A DNA stretch of 42,705 nucleotides from Alphaproteobacteria bacterium UBA6178 (GTDB taxonomy: Bacteria; Pseudomonadota; Alphaproteobacteria; Rickettsiales; UBA3002). Under the pieces are notes generated by a model. The model searched no databases. It was not told the origin of the DNA and saw only the letters and a program-made list of their open reading frames with translations. Every line of letters begins with the position of its first letter. Positions within the stretch are counted from its first letter, which is position 1. The stretch is from positions 1 to 42,705 of the forward strand of contig DITS01000052.1 of NCBI GenBank assembly GCA_002422205.1, in the 5' to 3' direction. Positions 30,861-39,708 of the stretch are shown piece by piece. A program made the translations under genes and the position numbers.

Positions 30861-30871
30861 AAGGATACGTC

Positions 30872-31552
30872 ATGACCAAAAAATCCGGCACACGCGATTT
30901 AAGCGTGCGCGTCAAAAGCGCGCGCGGTCGCACCAATTCCTCCACCCGTTGGCTGCAACGCCAGCTCAACGACCCCTATGTGGCGCAAGCCAAGCGCGAC
31001 GGCTACCGCTCCCGCGCTGCCTATAAAATGCAGGAAATCCAAGAGAAATTCCACATCTTCAAACCCGGCCAGCGGATTCTCGATCTCGGTGCTGCGCCCG
31101 GCGGCTGGTCACAAATCGCGCTCGAGCATATCGGCAAAAAAGGCAGCATCATCGGCATCGACCTGCTCGAAGTCGCACCTCTGGCCGGTGCCACCTTCAT
31201 CGTCAAAGACTTCAACGACGACGACGCCCCCGACATCATCAAATCCCTGCTGGGCGGCGATGCGCATGTGGTGATGTCCGACATGGCCGCCAACACCACC
31301 GGCCACCCCCCCACCGACCATATCCGCATCATCGCCCTGTGCGAACTGGCCTATGATTTCGCCACCCAAATACTGGCCGAAGGCGGCAGCTTCGTCTGCA
31401 AAGTGCTCAAAGGCGGCACCGAAGGCGAACTGCTCAAAACCATGAAACGTGATTTTGTCACCGTCAAACACATGAAACCCAAATCCTCACGTCAGGATTC
31501 CGCTGAAAGCTATGTGGTGGCAACCGGATTCCGCAAAAATAACCCCGCCTAA
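30872..31552 (+). CDS. rlmE: 23S rRNA (uridine-2'-O)-methyltransferase RlmE
   Basis: A 226-residue RlmE (FtsJ/RrmJ), the usual size plus a short basic N-terminal extension. It methylates U2552 in helix 92 of 23S rRNA. Visible are the RDGYRSRAAYKMQEI start with catalytic Lys, the SAM motif LDLGAAPGGWSQ, the catalytic Asp in MSDMAAN and the Lys in FVCKVLKGG, with the C-terminal KPKSSRQDSAESYVV that holds the fourth KDKE residue. The ATG at 30872 is set by AAGGAT upstream. Confidence 0.95.
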   Translation: MTKKSGTRDLSVRVKSARGRTNSSTRWLQRQLNDPYVAQAKRDGYRSRAAYKMQEIQEKFHIFKPGQRILDLGAAPGGWSQIALEHIGKKGSIIGIDLLEVAPLAGATFIVKDFNDDDAPDIIKSLLGGDAHVVMSDMAANTTGHPPTDHIRIIALCELAYDFATQILAEGGSFVCKVLKGGTEGELLKTMKRDFVTVKHMKPKSSRQDSAESYVVATGFRKNNPA

Positions 31553-31625
31553 ATAACCGCGTGACATTTCACCCTGATAAGGTTACAAAGCGCTGCAATT
31601 CAATGCCAACAGCCGGAGAATTGCC

Positions 31626-33083
31626 ATGGAGCCACGCCTCGCCCTCACCTTTGACGACATATTGCTGCAACCCGCAGCCTCCGATGTGCTCCCCGCTACC
31701 GTCGATACCACCACCCGCCTCACCAACGCCATCACGCTGGGCATACCTTTAATTTCCTCCGCCATGGACACCGTCACCGAATCGGCCCTCGCCATCGCCA
31801 TGGCGCAGCAGGGCGGCATTGGCTGCATCCATAAAAATCTCAGCGCCAAAGAACAGGCCGAACAGGTGCGCCGCGTCAAAAAATTCGAATCCGGCATGGT
31901 CGTCAACCCCGTCACCATCCACCCCGAAGCCACGCTGGCCGACGCCTATAACCTCATGGATATTCATAACATCTCCGGCATCCCCGTCACCGAGGAATCG
32001 GGTAAACTGGTGGGCATCCTTACCAACCGTGATGTACGCTTCGCCTCCGACCCCGCCCAGCGCATCAAAGAATTAATGACGCTCGAAAACCTCGTCACCG
32101 TGCGCGAAGGCATCTCCCGCGAAGACGCCAAAAAACTGCTGCACCAGCACCGCATCGAAAAGCTGCTGGTGGTCGATAACGACTATCATTGCATCGGCCT
32201 CATCACCGTCAAGGATATCGAAAAGGCGCAAGCCCACCCCAACGCCACTAAAGACGCACGTGGTCGCCTGCGCGTCGCCGCCGCCTGCGGCGTCGGTGCC
32301 GACGGGCTGGAGCGCGCCGAAGCCCTCATCAAAGCCGAGGTCGACGCCATCATCGTCGATACCGCCCACGGCCATTCACGCGGCGTCATCGAAGCCGTCA
32401 ACCGCATCAAATCCCTCAGCAAAGACACGCAAATCATCGGCGGCAATATCGCCACCGCCGAAGCCGCCAAAGCCCTCATCGACGCCGGTGCCGACGCGGT
32501 CAAAGTCGGCATTGGCCCCGGCTCCATCTGCACCACCCGTATTGTCGCAGGTGTGGGCGTGCCACAGCTCACCGCCATCATGGACGTGGCCGAAATCTGC
32601 CGCAAACGCAACATTCCCCTCATCGCCGACGGCGGCATCAAATTCTCCGGCGACATCGCCAAAGCCATCGCCGCCGGTGCCGATTGCTGCATGGTTGGCT
32701 CACTGCTGGCAGGCACCGAAGAAAGCCCCGGCGACGTGATTCTGTATCAAGGCCGCTCCTATAAAACCTATCGTGGCATGGGCAGTGTGGGTGCCATGGC
32801 ACGCGGCTCAGCCGATCGTTATTTCCAAGCCGAAGTCGCCGATAAACTCAAATTAGTCCCCGAAGGCGTCGAAGGCCGCGTGCCCTTCAAAGGCGCAGCC
32901 TCCGGCGTCGTGCATCAGCTCGTCGGCGGACTCAAAGCCGCCATGGGCTACACCGGCAACGCCACCATCGCCGACATGCAAAAAAACTGCACCATGGTCC
33001 GCATCACCAATGCCGGCCTGCGCGAATCCCACGCCCACGACATCACCATCACCCAGGAAGCCCCGAATTATCGGAGTGAGTAA
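31626..33083 (+). CDS. guaB: IMP dehydrogenase
   Basis: A 485-residue IMPDH, which oxidises IMP to XMP in GMP synthesis. The TIM barrel starts with ALTFDDILLQPAASDVLP. A CBS pair (Bateman module) occupies about 93-205 (MDIHNISGIPVTEESGKLVG, HRIEKLLVVDNDYHC). The catalytic Cys is in GPGSICTTRIVAGVG and the flap in RGMGSVGAMARGSADRYF. GGAG lies just before the ATG. The usual downstream partners in related genomes are rsmB and guaA; rsmB is here, guaA is not in the window. Confidence 0.97.
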   Translation: MEPRLALTFDDILLQPAASDVLPATVDTTTRLTNAITLGIPLISSAMDTVTESALAIAMAQQGGIGCIHKNLSAKEQAEQVRRVKKFESGMVVNPVTIHPEATLADAYNLMDIHNISGIPVTEESGKLVGILTNRDVRFASDPAQRIKELMTLENLVTVREGISREDAKKLLHQHRIEKLLVVDNDYHCIGLITVKDIEKAQAHPNATKDARGRLRVAAACGVGADGLERAEALIKAEVDAIIVDTAHGHSRGVIEAVNRIKSLSKDTQIIGGNIATAEAAKALIDAGADAVKVGIGPGSICTTRIVAGVGVPQLTAIMDVAEICRKRNIPLIADGGIKFSGDIAKAIAAGADCCMVGSLLAGTEESPGDVILYQGRSYKTYRGMGSVGAMARGSADRYFQAEVADKLKLVPEGVEGRVPFKGAASGVVHQLVGGLKAAMGYTGNATIADMQKNCTMVRITNAGLRESHAHDITITQEAPNYRSE

Positions 33084-33202
33084 TCGTTATTCGGGGTTCG
33101 TGATTCGTAATTCGTTATTCATCTCTATGTTTCAAACATAGACTTTCAGCCGCTGACTCTGTACAAGACACCCTAAATCGAATCACGAACCCCGAATAAC
33201 GA
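33084..33202. mobile_element. MITE-like element with perfect 24-bp inverted ends
   Basis: Positions 33084-33107 and 33179-33202 are exact inverted copies over 24 bp, and a 9-bp palindrome TCTATGTTT-C-AAACATAGA (33124-33142) lies between them. The ends are made of 7-bp units: TCGTTAT, TCGGGGT, TCGTGAT, TCGTAAT, TCGTTAT on the left, and the CGAATCA-type complement on the right. It begins one base after the guaB stop codon. No target-site duplication and no ORF are seen, so mobility is inferred only from shape. Confidence 0.6.
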
Positions 33203-33217
33203 ATCACGAAAGCACCC

Positions 33218-34534
33218 ATGCGCCCCGCTGCACGAATCGCTGCCACCACCGAATTGCTCGAAACCATTCACACCAAATGGGCCAGCGGCTCGCGTGCGCC
33301 CGCCGATGCACTGCTCAATGATTATTTCAAAGCCCGCCGTTTCATGGGCAGCAAAGACCGTGGCTCCGTCGCCGAACTACTCTATTATATATTACGCCAT
33401 GGCGGCTCCGTCCAATGGTGGATCGAACGCGCACAGGTCGAATCCACCCCGCGCCTGATTGTCATCATGACGCTGGTGCTGGGCTACAACCACCGCCTCG
33501 CCGATATGGAAGCGCTGTTTTGCGGCGGTCAATACGGCCCGGCACCCCTCACCCCCGACGAAATCGCCCTCATCACCGCGCATGAAAATGAAGAGCTGAT
33601 TACCGACGCCATGCCCGGCTGGGCCAAATACAACATCCCCGAATGGCTCGAGCCCCGCCTGCGCGAATTATTCGGCGACAATATGGAAGCCGAAATGGCC
33701 GCGCTCAACGCCGTCGCGCCCGTCGATTTACGCGTCAACACCCTCAAATGCCCCGACCGCGCCGATCTGATCATGGAACTCGACAAGCTCGGCTATTACG
33801 GTGCCCCCACTCCGCATTCCCCGCTAGGCGTGCGCCTGCAAAAACGCCATCCCGTCTTCAACACCCAAATCTTCCGCGACGGCTGGTTCGAAATGCAGGA
33901 TGAAGGCTCGCAAATCATCGCCGCGCTGGTCGATGCGCAATCGGGCGACAAAGTCATCGATTTCTGCGCCGGTGCCGGTGGCAAAACCCTCGCCATCGCC
34001 GCCAAAATGGAAAATAAAGGCCGCCTCCTCGCATGGGATGTAAACGAAAAGCGCCTGCATCAAATCAAAAAACGCCTCGCCCGCGCCGGTGCCGATAATG
34101 TGATCACCCATCTGCTCACCAGCGAAACCGATCAGCATATCAAGCGCCATAAAGAATCCGCCGATTGGGTACTGGTCGATGCCCCCTGTAGCGGATCAGG
34201 CACCTGGCGGCGCAACCCTGATTTAAAATGGCGCAGCTCTGCCACTGATCTGGCCGAAACCATCGACCTGCAACGCCGCATTCTCGATTCCGCCTCGCGG
34301 CTGGTAAAGCCCGGTGGACGGCTTATTTACGCCACCTGTTCCCTCCTGCCCGAGGAGAATATCGATCAGGTGAAGCGTTTTATTGTGGATCATCCCGATT
34401 TCAGGGTTGAGCCTTTGCCCGAAATGTGGAATAAACACAGACTTTGGAGCGAGGGGATCGGAGCATGTTTGCAAATGAGCCCCCACCGCGACGAAACCGA
34501 CGGGTTCTTCGGAGCCATCCTGCAACGGATGTAA
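33218..34534 (+). CDS. rsmB: RsmB-type rRNA cytosine-C5 methyltransferase
   Basis: A 438-residue NOL1/NOP2/Sun-family methyltransferase. The N-terminal NusB-like helical region (about 1-140) is followed by the SAM-dependent domain with VIDFCAGAGGKTLAIAAKME. The two Cys are in VDAPCSGSGTWRRNPD (catalytic base motif) and YATCSLLPEEN. RsmB methylates C967 of 16S rRNA. The NusB-like part looks shortened and diverged compared with E. coli RsmB, so RsmF-type specificity is a minor alternative. Its position after guaB is the standard one. Confidence 0.9.
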   Translation: MRPAARIAATTELLETIHTKWASGSRAPADALLNDYFKARRFMGSKDRGSVAELLYYILRHGGSVQWWIERAQVESTPRLIVIMTLVLGYNHRLADMEALFCGGQYGPAPLTPDEIALITAHENEELITDAMPGWAKYNIPEWLEPRLRELFGDNMEAEMAALNAVAPVDLRVNTLKCPDRADLIMELDKLGYYGAPTPHSPLGVRLQKRHPVFNTQIFRDGWFEMQDEGSQIIAALVDAQSGDKVIDFCAGAGGKTLAIAAKMENKGRLLAWDVNEKRLHQIKKRLARAGADNVITHLLTSETDQHIKRHKESADWVLVDAPCSGSGTWRRNPDLKWRSSATDLAETIDLQRRILDSASRLVKPGGRLIYATCSLLPEENIDQVKRFIVDHPDFRVEPLPEMWNKHRLWSEGIGACLQMSPHRDETDGFFGAILQRM

Positions 34535-34645
34535 CGCGTACATTCATTGTGCAATATGGGCATGTATGCAGATTGCATATAAAAATGCTCTAACGAATGC
34601 AGCCATGCCTCTTGCGCTGCATCACGAAAACAGGTGTGGAGGTTT

Positions 34646-35839
34646 ATGAGCGCCGGGCATAAGAAAAAACGAAACCTGATGAAGGCTTTCCGCAAGCGAT
34701 TATTTTGTCACCGCAATATCATCGTCATTTCCGATCATAAAACCGGCCATATTCCGGTCAGCGTGCGCAACCAATGCATGCTGATTGTGGGCGTGCTGGG
34801 CTTTGTCGCATGGGGCTCTTACTCCACCGGCAGCTACATGGCTGCCCAGTCCGTATTGGTTGAGAAGGAGCGCAAAATCGCCTCTACCAGCCTCGAAAAC
34901 CGCCGGATTGAGAGCGAATTCGCCCTCATCAAGCGCGACCTGATCAATATGCTCGATCAGGATGAAGGCGATATGAGCGAATACGCCAAATTCGTTATCG
35001 AACAATATAAAGGCACCGAAGGCGGCGAAGGCACGCAGTCCGACGCGCAGCTGGAGCTCGCCAATCTCGATTCGCTCGACCATAATGTCGTGTTGGAGCG
35101 CATCGCCTTCCTCGAATCCAAGCTGAATGAAATGAAAGCCAATCACGCCAGCGTGATCGATTCCATCCGCTTTACCACCCAGGGTAAAATCGAAGAACTC
35201 GAAGCAATCATCGCCACGACCGGCCTCAATCCCCAAACCCTCGCCGGTAAGCTCGACAAAGAAAACAACAAGCTCGCCGCGCGCAAACAACCAGCTGATC
35301 GTAATGCGCCACAAGGCGGCCCCTTCAATCCCGTCGATGAAGAGCGCCTGATCGAAGAAGACGCCAAACTCCACGAAGACCTGCAGCAAATGATGACGCT
35401 GCACGAAATCGTCGACAAACTACCCCTAGCGCATCCGATGAAAAACACCAAAATCACCAGCGGCTACGGCATGCGCATCGACCCGTTCCGCCATCGCCTC
35501 GCGCGCCACACCGGCATCGATTTTGTCGCCGGTCATGGTGCACCCATCTACAGCACCAATAACGGTGTCGTAACCGAAACGGGCCGCCGTGGTGCCTATG
35601 GTATCGCCGTCGAAATCGATCATGGGCTGGGCGTATCCACCCTCTATGGCCATATGAGCCGCACCGCAGTAAGCGAAGGCCAAAAAATCAAAAAAGGACA
35701 AATCATTGGCTATCAAGGAAATACTGGACGCAGCACCGGATCGCATCTACATTACGAGGTGCGATATCACGGATCGCCCGTGAATCCTAAAAACTTTATA
35801 GAAGCAGGCAAGCATGTTCGGAAAATCGAAAACCACTAA
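34646..35839 (+). CDS. M23-family (LytM-type) peptidoglycan metallopeptidase
   Basis: A 397-residue envelope protein. A short basic cytoplasmic start is followed by one TM helix (about 40-60), a long helical coiled-coil region (about 75-260) and a C-terminal M23 domain (about 270-385). The zinc ligands are visible in RHTGIDFVAG (His, Asp) and SHLHYEV (HxH), with LYGHMS between. I chose the ATG at 34646, behind TGGAGG, although its spacing is tight. M23 peptidases encoded next to bactofilins (such as LmdC) cut peptidoglycan crosslinks for cell shape; the following gene overlaps it by 26 bp and is a bactofilin. Confidence 0.9.
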   Translation: MSAGHKKKRNLMKAFRKRLFCHRNIIVISDHKTGHIPVSVRNQCMLIVGVLGFVAWGSYSTGSYMAAQSVLVEKERKIASTSLENRRIESEFALIKRDLINMLDQDEGDMSEYAKFVIEQYKGTEGGEGTQSDAQLELANLDSLDHNVVLERIAFLESKLNEMKANHASVIDSIRFTTQGKIEELEAIIATTGLNPQTLAGKLDKENNKLAARKQPADRNAPQGGPFNPVDEERLIEEDAKLHEDLQQMMTLHEIVDKLPLAHPMKNTKITSGYGMRIDPFRHRLARHTGIDFVAGHGAPIYSTNNGVVTETGRRGAYGIAVEIDHGLGVSTLYGHMSRTAVSEGQKIKKGQIIGYQGNTGRSTGSHLHYEVRYHGSPVNPKNFIEAGKHVRKIENH

Positions 35840-36296
35840 TACCCCGCAAGCGGCGACTACCAGCCCCACCGCAGCATCGGTCAAAAAATCCCCCCCGTCG
35901 GTGATTTCATCCGATATGAACATATTGGGCAACATCATCTCCGACGGCTTTCTCGATATTGATGGCCGCATCGAAGGCAATGTGAAATGCCACAGCACCA
36001 CTATCCGCGAGCATGGCGTGGTGAAAGGCGATGTCGTCGCCGAACATATCCATATTTATGGCGAAGTTGAAGGGCTGGTGAAAGCCACCACCGTATCGCT
36101 CTATGCCAGCGCCCGCGTCACCGGCGTCATCATGCATGAATCCCTCTCGATCGAAGACGGCGCCTTCGTCGACGGCAAATTCAAACGCACCGATAAAGTC
36201 TTCATCGATGACGACCTCTCCGATCACATCGAAAACGAATCCAACCGCTTCGAAGACGGCAACGTCCTAGACAACCTCCGCCTCATCAGTCACTAA
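35814..36296 (+). CDS. Bactofilin
   Basis: A 160-residue bactofilin (DUF583). A Pro/Thr/Ser-rich N-terminal tail (1-30) is followed by the beta-helical core at about 33-130 (DMNILGNIISDGFLDIDGRI, VKGDVVAEHIHIYGEVEGLV) and a charged C-terminal tail. Bactofilins polymerise without nucleotide and place cell-wall enzymes. The start lies inside the end of the M23 gene in another frame, a 26-bp overlap that implies coupled translation. Confidence 0.95.
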   Translation: MFGKSKTTNTPQAATTSPTAASVKKSPPSVISSDMNILGNIISDGFLDIDGRIEGNVKCHSTTIREHGVVKGDVVAEHIHIYGEVEGLVKATTVSLYASARVTGVIMHESLSIEDGAFVDGKFKRTDKVFIDDDLSDHIENESNRFEDGNVLDNLRLISH

Positions 36297-36301
36297 GTAG
36301 G

Positions 36302-36330
36302 AAAAAAGGTAGCGGTGCCGAGGCACCGCT
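36302..36330 (-). terminator. Rho-independent terminator facing minus
   Basis: AGCGGTGCC/GGCACCGCT (36311-36330) forms a tight 8-9 bp hairpin. On the minus strand it is followed by ACC and six T (A run at 36302-36307), so it ends the minus-strand gene at 36348-36635. The hairpin alone may also limit read-through from the bactofilin gene. Confidence 0.8.
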
Positions 36331-36347
36331 GAGTTCGATGGGCCACC

Positions 36348-36635
36348 CTAACCGAAAAAATGGTAGGTTAGGTATACGCCCCAAAATATGAAGGCTATTA
36401 CATTGCCTATTTTCATCATATTCAGGATTTTTTTTCTTACTGCCCCCGATTTATATATGACATAGTACAACGCATATAAGCACATTAGTGCAATCGTCCA
36501 TGACAGCCACATTACGGTGGGGAAAATTATTCCCACGCCAATAGCTGCAAATTGCACTCCTAACAAGAAGTCTAGTTTCATGCGAAAATCCGCATATTTT
36601 ATTGCGACTTCCTTTATTTCATTTACCTTAGTCAT
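36348..36635 (-). CDS. Small AT-rich membrane protein
   Basis: A 95-residue protein with a charged N-terminal helix (about 1-20) and about three hydrophobic segments (around 22-40, 45-62 and 74-93). I chose the ATG at 36635 because of AGGAGATAG upstream; the frame is open to 36695. Family not recognised. It is notably AT-rich compared with mgtE and the bactofilin, has its own terminator and is flanked by about 280 bp of AT-rich DNA, which hints at acquisition. Confidence 0.65.
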   Translation of the reverse strand: MTKVNEIKEVAIKYADFRMKLDFLLGVQFAAIGVGIIFPTVMWLSWTIALMCLYALYYVIYKSGAVRKKILNMMKIGNVIAFIFWGVYLTYHFFG

Positions 36636-36831
36636 CTCTATCTCCTGATCTGAGAGCCAAGCAAACATACCTCTAATGGTGCAAACGGAAGACAAAGCTT
36701 CAGATCACAACATAAGAGGAAAACCAGAGCATATTATCTCACTAAGCTATTAAATGGGATGACAATTCAATGACAATTAAGCTTGGCACACTTCAGGTCA
36801 TCAACCACTAATAAAGCCGTTTCCAACAGCC

Positions 36832-36899
36832 GTCATCCCTGCGAAAGCAGGGATCTTGTGTGGAAAGTAAGGTAAGATCCCTGCTTTCGCAGGGATGAC
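36832..36899. repeat. BIME-like doublet with perfect 26-bp inverted arms
   Basis: Arms 36832-36857 and 36874-36899 are exact inverted copies. Each arm is itself a hairpin, ATCCCTGC-GAAA-GCAGGGAT, bounded by GTC on the outside. It is the cleanest member of the family also seen at 17947 and 25561. It lies 16 bp from the mgtE stop codon, on its 3' side. Confidence 0.9.
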
Positions 36900-36915
36900 A
36901 TCGTATAATGAAGCC

Positions 36916-38316
36916 CTAAAGCAATATCGCCGCCGCCAGCCCCAAAAAGGTCAAAAACCCGACCACATCCGTCACCGTGGTCAGAAAAATCCCCGACGAC
37001 ACCGCCGGGTCAACCTTCAACCGATTCAACACAATCGGAATCGCGGCGCCGCTAAGCCCTGCCACCATCAGCGTCACAATCGTCGCAATCGCAAACACCA
37101 CCGCAAGTCGGATATCCTGATACCACGCATAGGTGCCCGCCGCCATAATCGCCGCCAGCCCAACGCCATTAAGCAACCCAATCAGCAATTCCTTGCGAAT
37201 CACTTTAAACGAATTACTGCTTTGCAATTGCCGCGTGGCCAGCGCGCGCACGGCCACCGTCACCGATTGAGTGCCCGCATTCCCGCCCATCGACGCCACA
37301 ATCGGCATCAGCACCGCTAGCGCCACCAGCTGCTCGATCGTGTCCGAATATAGCCCGATCACCAGCGACGCCGCCACTGCCGTAAGTAAATTAATAAACA
37401 ACCACGGAAAGCGCTGCCGCACCGTATCGCGCACATTGGCCTGAATATCCTGGCTCTTCACACCACCGGCGCGCAAATAATCCTCCTCCTCCTCCTCATG
37501 GATAACATCCATAATGTCATCCACGGTAATCGTGCCCACCAGCCGCCCCTCATCATTCACTACCGGCGCTTCCACCAGCGCATATTTGCTGAACAAATAC
37601 GCCACATGCTCCTGATCGGTATCAGGCTTCACCGGATAAACTTCCGTATCCATAATCTCGCGCACCGGCTTCTCGCGCTTATGCTGCATCACCTTACCCA
37701 GCAGCAAACGCCCCAGCGGGCGAAATTTGGGATCAACCACATACACAATATAAAAATGATCGGGCAAATCGGGATGGCTGCGCAAATAATCGATCGTGTC
37801 GCCCACACTCCAGAATTCCGGCACACAAATCAGCTTTTTGGTCATCAATCGACCCGCCGACTCCTCCGGATAACTGAGTCCCTCTTCCAGCTCATTACGC
37901 CGCGCCTCAGGAATAGCATCCAGAATATCGCGCTGATCCTGCGCGTCTAACTCCTCGATCACATGCACCGCATCATCGGTATCCAGATACGACAGCGCCT
38001 CCGCCGACCGATCAACCCCCAGCGCATCCAACACATGGCCCGCCGCTTCAGGCGTCAGCTCGGGCAGAATGTCATGGTCAAACGCCTCGCACAGCATGCC
38101 GGTCAGCTCATAGCGCTGTTCTTCATTCAGCGCATTGAGCAGCTCCGCCTTATCCGCCACATGCAATTCGTCAATAATCGCAGCCGCCATATCGGGGTCT
38201 TGCGCCTGAATCGCACGGCAAATATCACCAATTACATCGGCAGGCACCGCATAGGGCTCCGCATCCGGCGCAAGCGTCGGCAGCTCATCCATAGGGGTTT
38301 CAACGGGTTTAATCAC
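36916..38316 (-). CDS. mgtE: Magnesium transporter MgtE
   Basis: A 466-residue MgtE magnesium channel. The N-domain helices lie at about 30-145 (AELLNALNEEQRYELTGMLC, LDTDDAVHVIEELDAQDQRD), two CBS domains at about 155-275 (GRLMTKKLICVPEFWSVGDT, ALVEAPVVNDEGRLVGTITV) and five membrane helices at about 300-466, with the pore signature PIVASMGGNAGTQS. The acidic N and CBS parts sense cytosolic magnesium and close the pore. The start is GTG at 38316 with CGAGG upstream. The gene for a five-TM protein at 38385-39098 precedes it on the same strand. Confidence 0.95.
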   Translation of the reverse strand: MIKPVETPMDELPTLAPDAEPYAVPADVIGDICRAIQAQDPDMAAAIIDELHVADKAELLNALNEEQRYELTGMLCEAFDHDILPELTPEAAGHVLDALGVDRSAEALSYLDTDDAVHVIEELDAQDQRDILDAIPEARRNELEEGLSYPEESAGRLMTKKLICVPEFWSVGDTIDYLRSHPDLPDHFYIVYVVDPKFRPLGRLLLGKVMQHKREKPVREIMDTEVYPVKPDTDQEHVAYLFSKYALVEAPVVNDEGRLVGTITVDDIMDVIHEEEEEDYLRAGGVKSQDIQANVRDTVRQRFPWLFINLLTAVAASLVIGLYSDTIEQLVALAVLMPIVASMGGNAGTQSVTVAVRALATRQLQSSNSFKVIRKELLIGLLNGVGLAAIMAAGTYAWYQDIRLAVVFAIATIVTLMVAGLSGAAIPIVLNRLKVDPAVSSGIFLTTVTDVVGFLTFLGLAAAILL

Positions 38317-38384
38317 AGGGTACCTCGGGCTAACGGGTGCGTCGCCCGCTTATAGCACAGCCCGTGCTGCACTGCACCGTGTTT

Positions 38385-39098
38385 TTACGAATCTGTCGCG
38401 TGCGCCCCGCGCAGATACTGATAAAGCAGCGCAATATAAAGCAACATCACCCATGCCAGAAACACTTCCTGCACCTCGCTGAAGCGAATCGCCATCCACG
38501 CATCAGGTATCAGCAGGCCCTTATCATGCAACCGCTCTGGCCATGCCGCAGCCACCGCCAGCAAAGCCGACACCAGAATACGCCGATCGGCCCATAGCAC
38601 CTGCGGCACAAAATTGCGCGTCACGCGCTGCGGCCACGACCAGCCGAGCGGCACCAGCACCCCCACCACAATCACCCAAATCTCCACCACCAGCCGTGGT
38701 TTCTGATTAAACCAGCTGCTCATATTATGCAGATTCAGCTCCTGCTCCTTATTATTTTCCAAAAAATAATCGGGCACCGCGAGATCAAATAAATACTGGC
38801 CCCAATTCTGATCTTCACCCATAAAGTAAAACACACCTACCGCATAAGCGATCAACCACACCCGCAACCGCTTATCCGCACGCACCGCAGGCTGAAAAAT
38901 CACGAATAGGCATATTATGAAGGCTAATAACAGGAAAAAGCCGCAAATAAGCTCTTCAAACCCCGTATGCGAGGTCACAATCCGCGTTAAATAGGGCTCA
39001 CCCACCATATACGCCCAAATAATCAACGCAAAACACGCCAAAGGCGGTATAGCATAGGCAATACTACGACTTATAGATGCAGACACAGATGGGCTCAC
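38385..39098 (-). CDS. Multi-pass membrane protein of unknown function
   Basis: A 237-residue protein with about six hydrophobic segments (around 14-35, 49-68, 80-95, 135-155, 168-187, 212-230). The motif GEDQNWGQYLF with a later NLHNMSSWF is conserved in an uncharacterised membrane family as I remember it (GEE-SWGQ...NLHN). The start is GTG at 39098 with GAGG upstream. It ends 68 bp before the mgtE start and may share its transcript. Confidence 0.65.
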   Translation of the reverse strand: MSPSVSASISRSIAYAIPPLACFALIIWAYMVGEPYLTRIVTSHTGFEELICGFFLLLAFIICLFVIFQPAVRADKRLRVWLIAYAVGVFYFMGEDQNWGQYLFDLAVPDYFLENNKEQELNLHNMSSWFNQKPRLVVEIWVIVVGVLVPLGWSWPQRVTRNFVPQVLWADRRILVSALLAVAAAWPERLHDKGLLIPDAWMAIRFSEVQEVFLAWVMLLYIALLYQYLRGAHATDS

Positions 39099-39191
39099 AA
39101 CACCTCACAACCAGCGAAATCAAAAGAAATAAGCTAATAAGATAGCCAATCAACAAGTACATATAATTTCGCGGCAAAGCCCCTTCCACGT

Positions 39192-39239
39192 CATCATTTC
39201 GTCATAAAATGATGCTATAATGTCTCAAATCAGGGGGGG
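39192..39239 (+). promoter_or_regulatory. Promoter with dyad before the orphan gene
   Basis: A perfect TATAAT lies at 39216-39221. Just upstream CATCATTT (39192-39199) pairs with AAATGATG (39207-39214), covering the expected -35 position, as an operator would. A run of seven G (39233-39239) provides the ribosome binding site. Confidence 0.45.
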
Positions 39240-39243
39240 TATT

Positions 39244-39681
39244 ATGGGCGAGATTAGACCATGGGCAGCACGAGTCAAAACACCGTTGGCAGCCAGCGTA
39301 ATAGTGAATGAAGCCACAATTTCCGCCGCAGCGGCATTAGCCCGCACAGCCAAAAATCAAGAGGTTCGCGGCCTTGAGGATATAGAAAAATATGCGGCTG
39401 AAACAGGAAAGCCTGACTTTTTTCAATCCTACGTCGCATGCCGCATTATCGCAGCAATGAGCAACGGCAAAATAGTAGCTGGCGTCAATGATGAGATGGC
39501 TAGCTATATAGAAAGCGTCATAGACGGTGCATTAGAAGATCAAAATTGCTACGAAGAATCAGGCAGCCCGGTAAAAATAAAAATGGCGGCAACCATCATG
39601 AAAGCAGTCGATCAAGCCATCGATGCCATCATTGAACAAAAAGGCTTAGGCAGTATAATAGGCGGCCCATCTGGTAATTAA
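39244..39681 (+). CDS. Hypothetical protein
   Basis: A 145-residue soluble, mostly helical protein (TISAAAALARTAKNQEVRG, MASYIESVIDGALEDQNCYE, KMAATIMKAVDQAIDAIIEQ). It lacks a signal peptide and I do not recognise it. I chose the ATG at 39244 behind the G-rich ribosome binding site; the upstream ATG at 39220 overlaps the TATAAT box and would not be on the mRNA. It lies alone between the mgtE-side genes and the rrf2 operon. Confidence 0.6.
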   Translation: MGEIRPWAARVKTPLAASVIVNEATISAAAALARTAKNQEVRGLEDIEKYAAETGKPDFFQSYVACRIIAAMSNGKIVAGVNDEMASYIESVIDGALEDQNCYEESGSPVKIKMAATIMKAVDQAIDAIIEQKGLGSIIGGPSGN

Positions 39682-39708
39682 CCCGTTTCACGCATATCTA
39701 AATTCCCA

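Noticed and set aside
36302..36330. Plus-strand intrinsic terminator of the bactofilin gene
   Set aside because: The hairpin is real, but the T tract is present only on the minus strand, so it terminates the minus-strand gene at 36348-36635.
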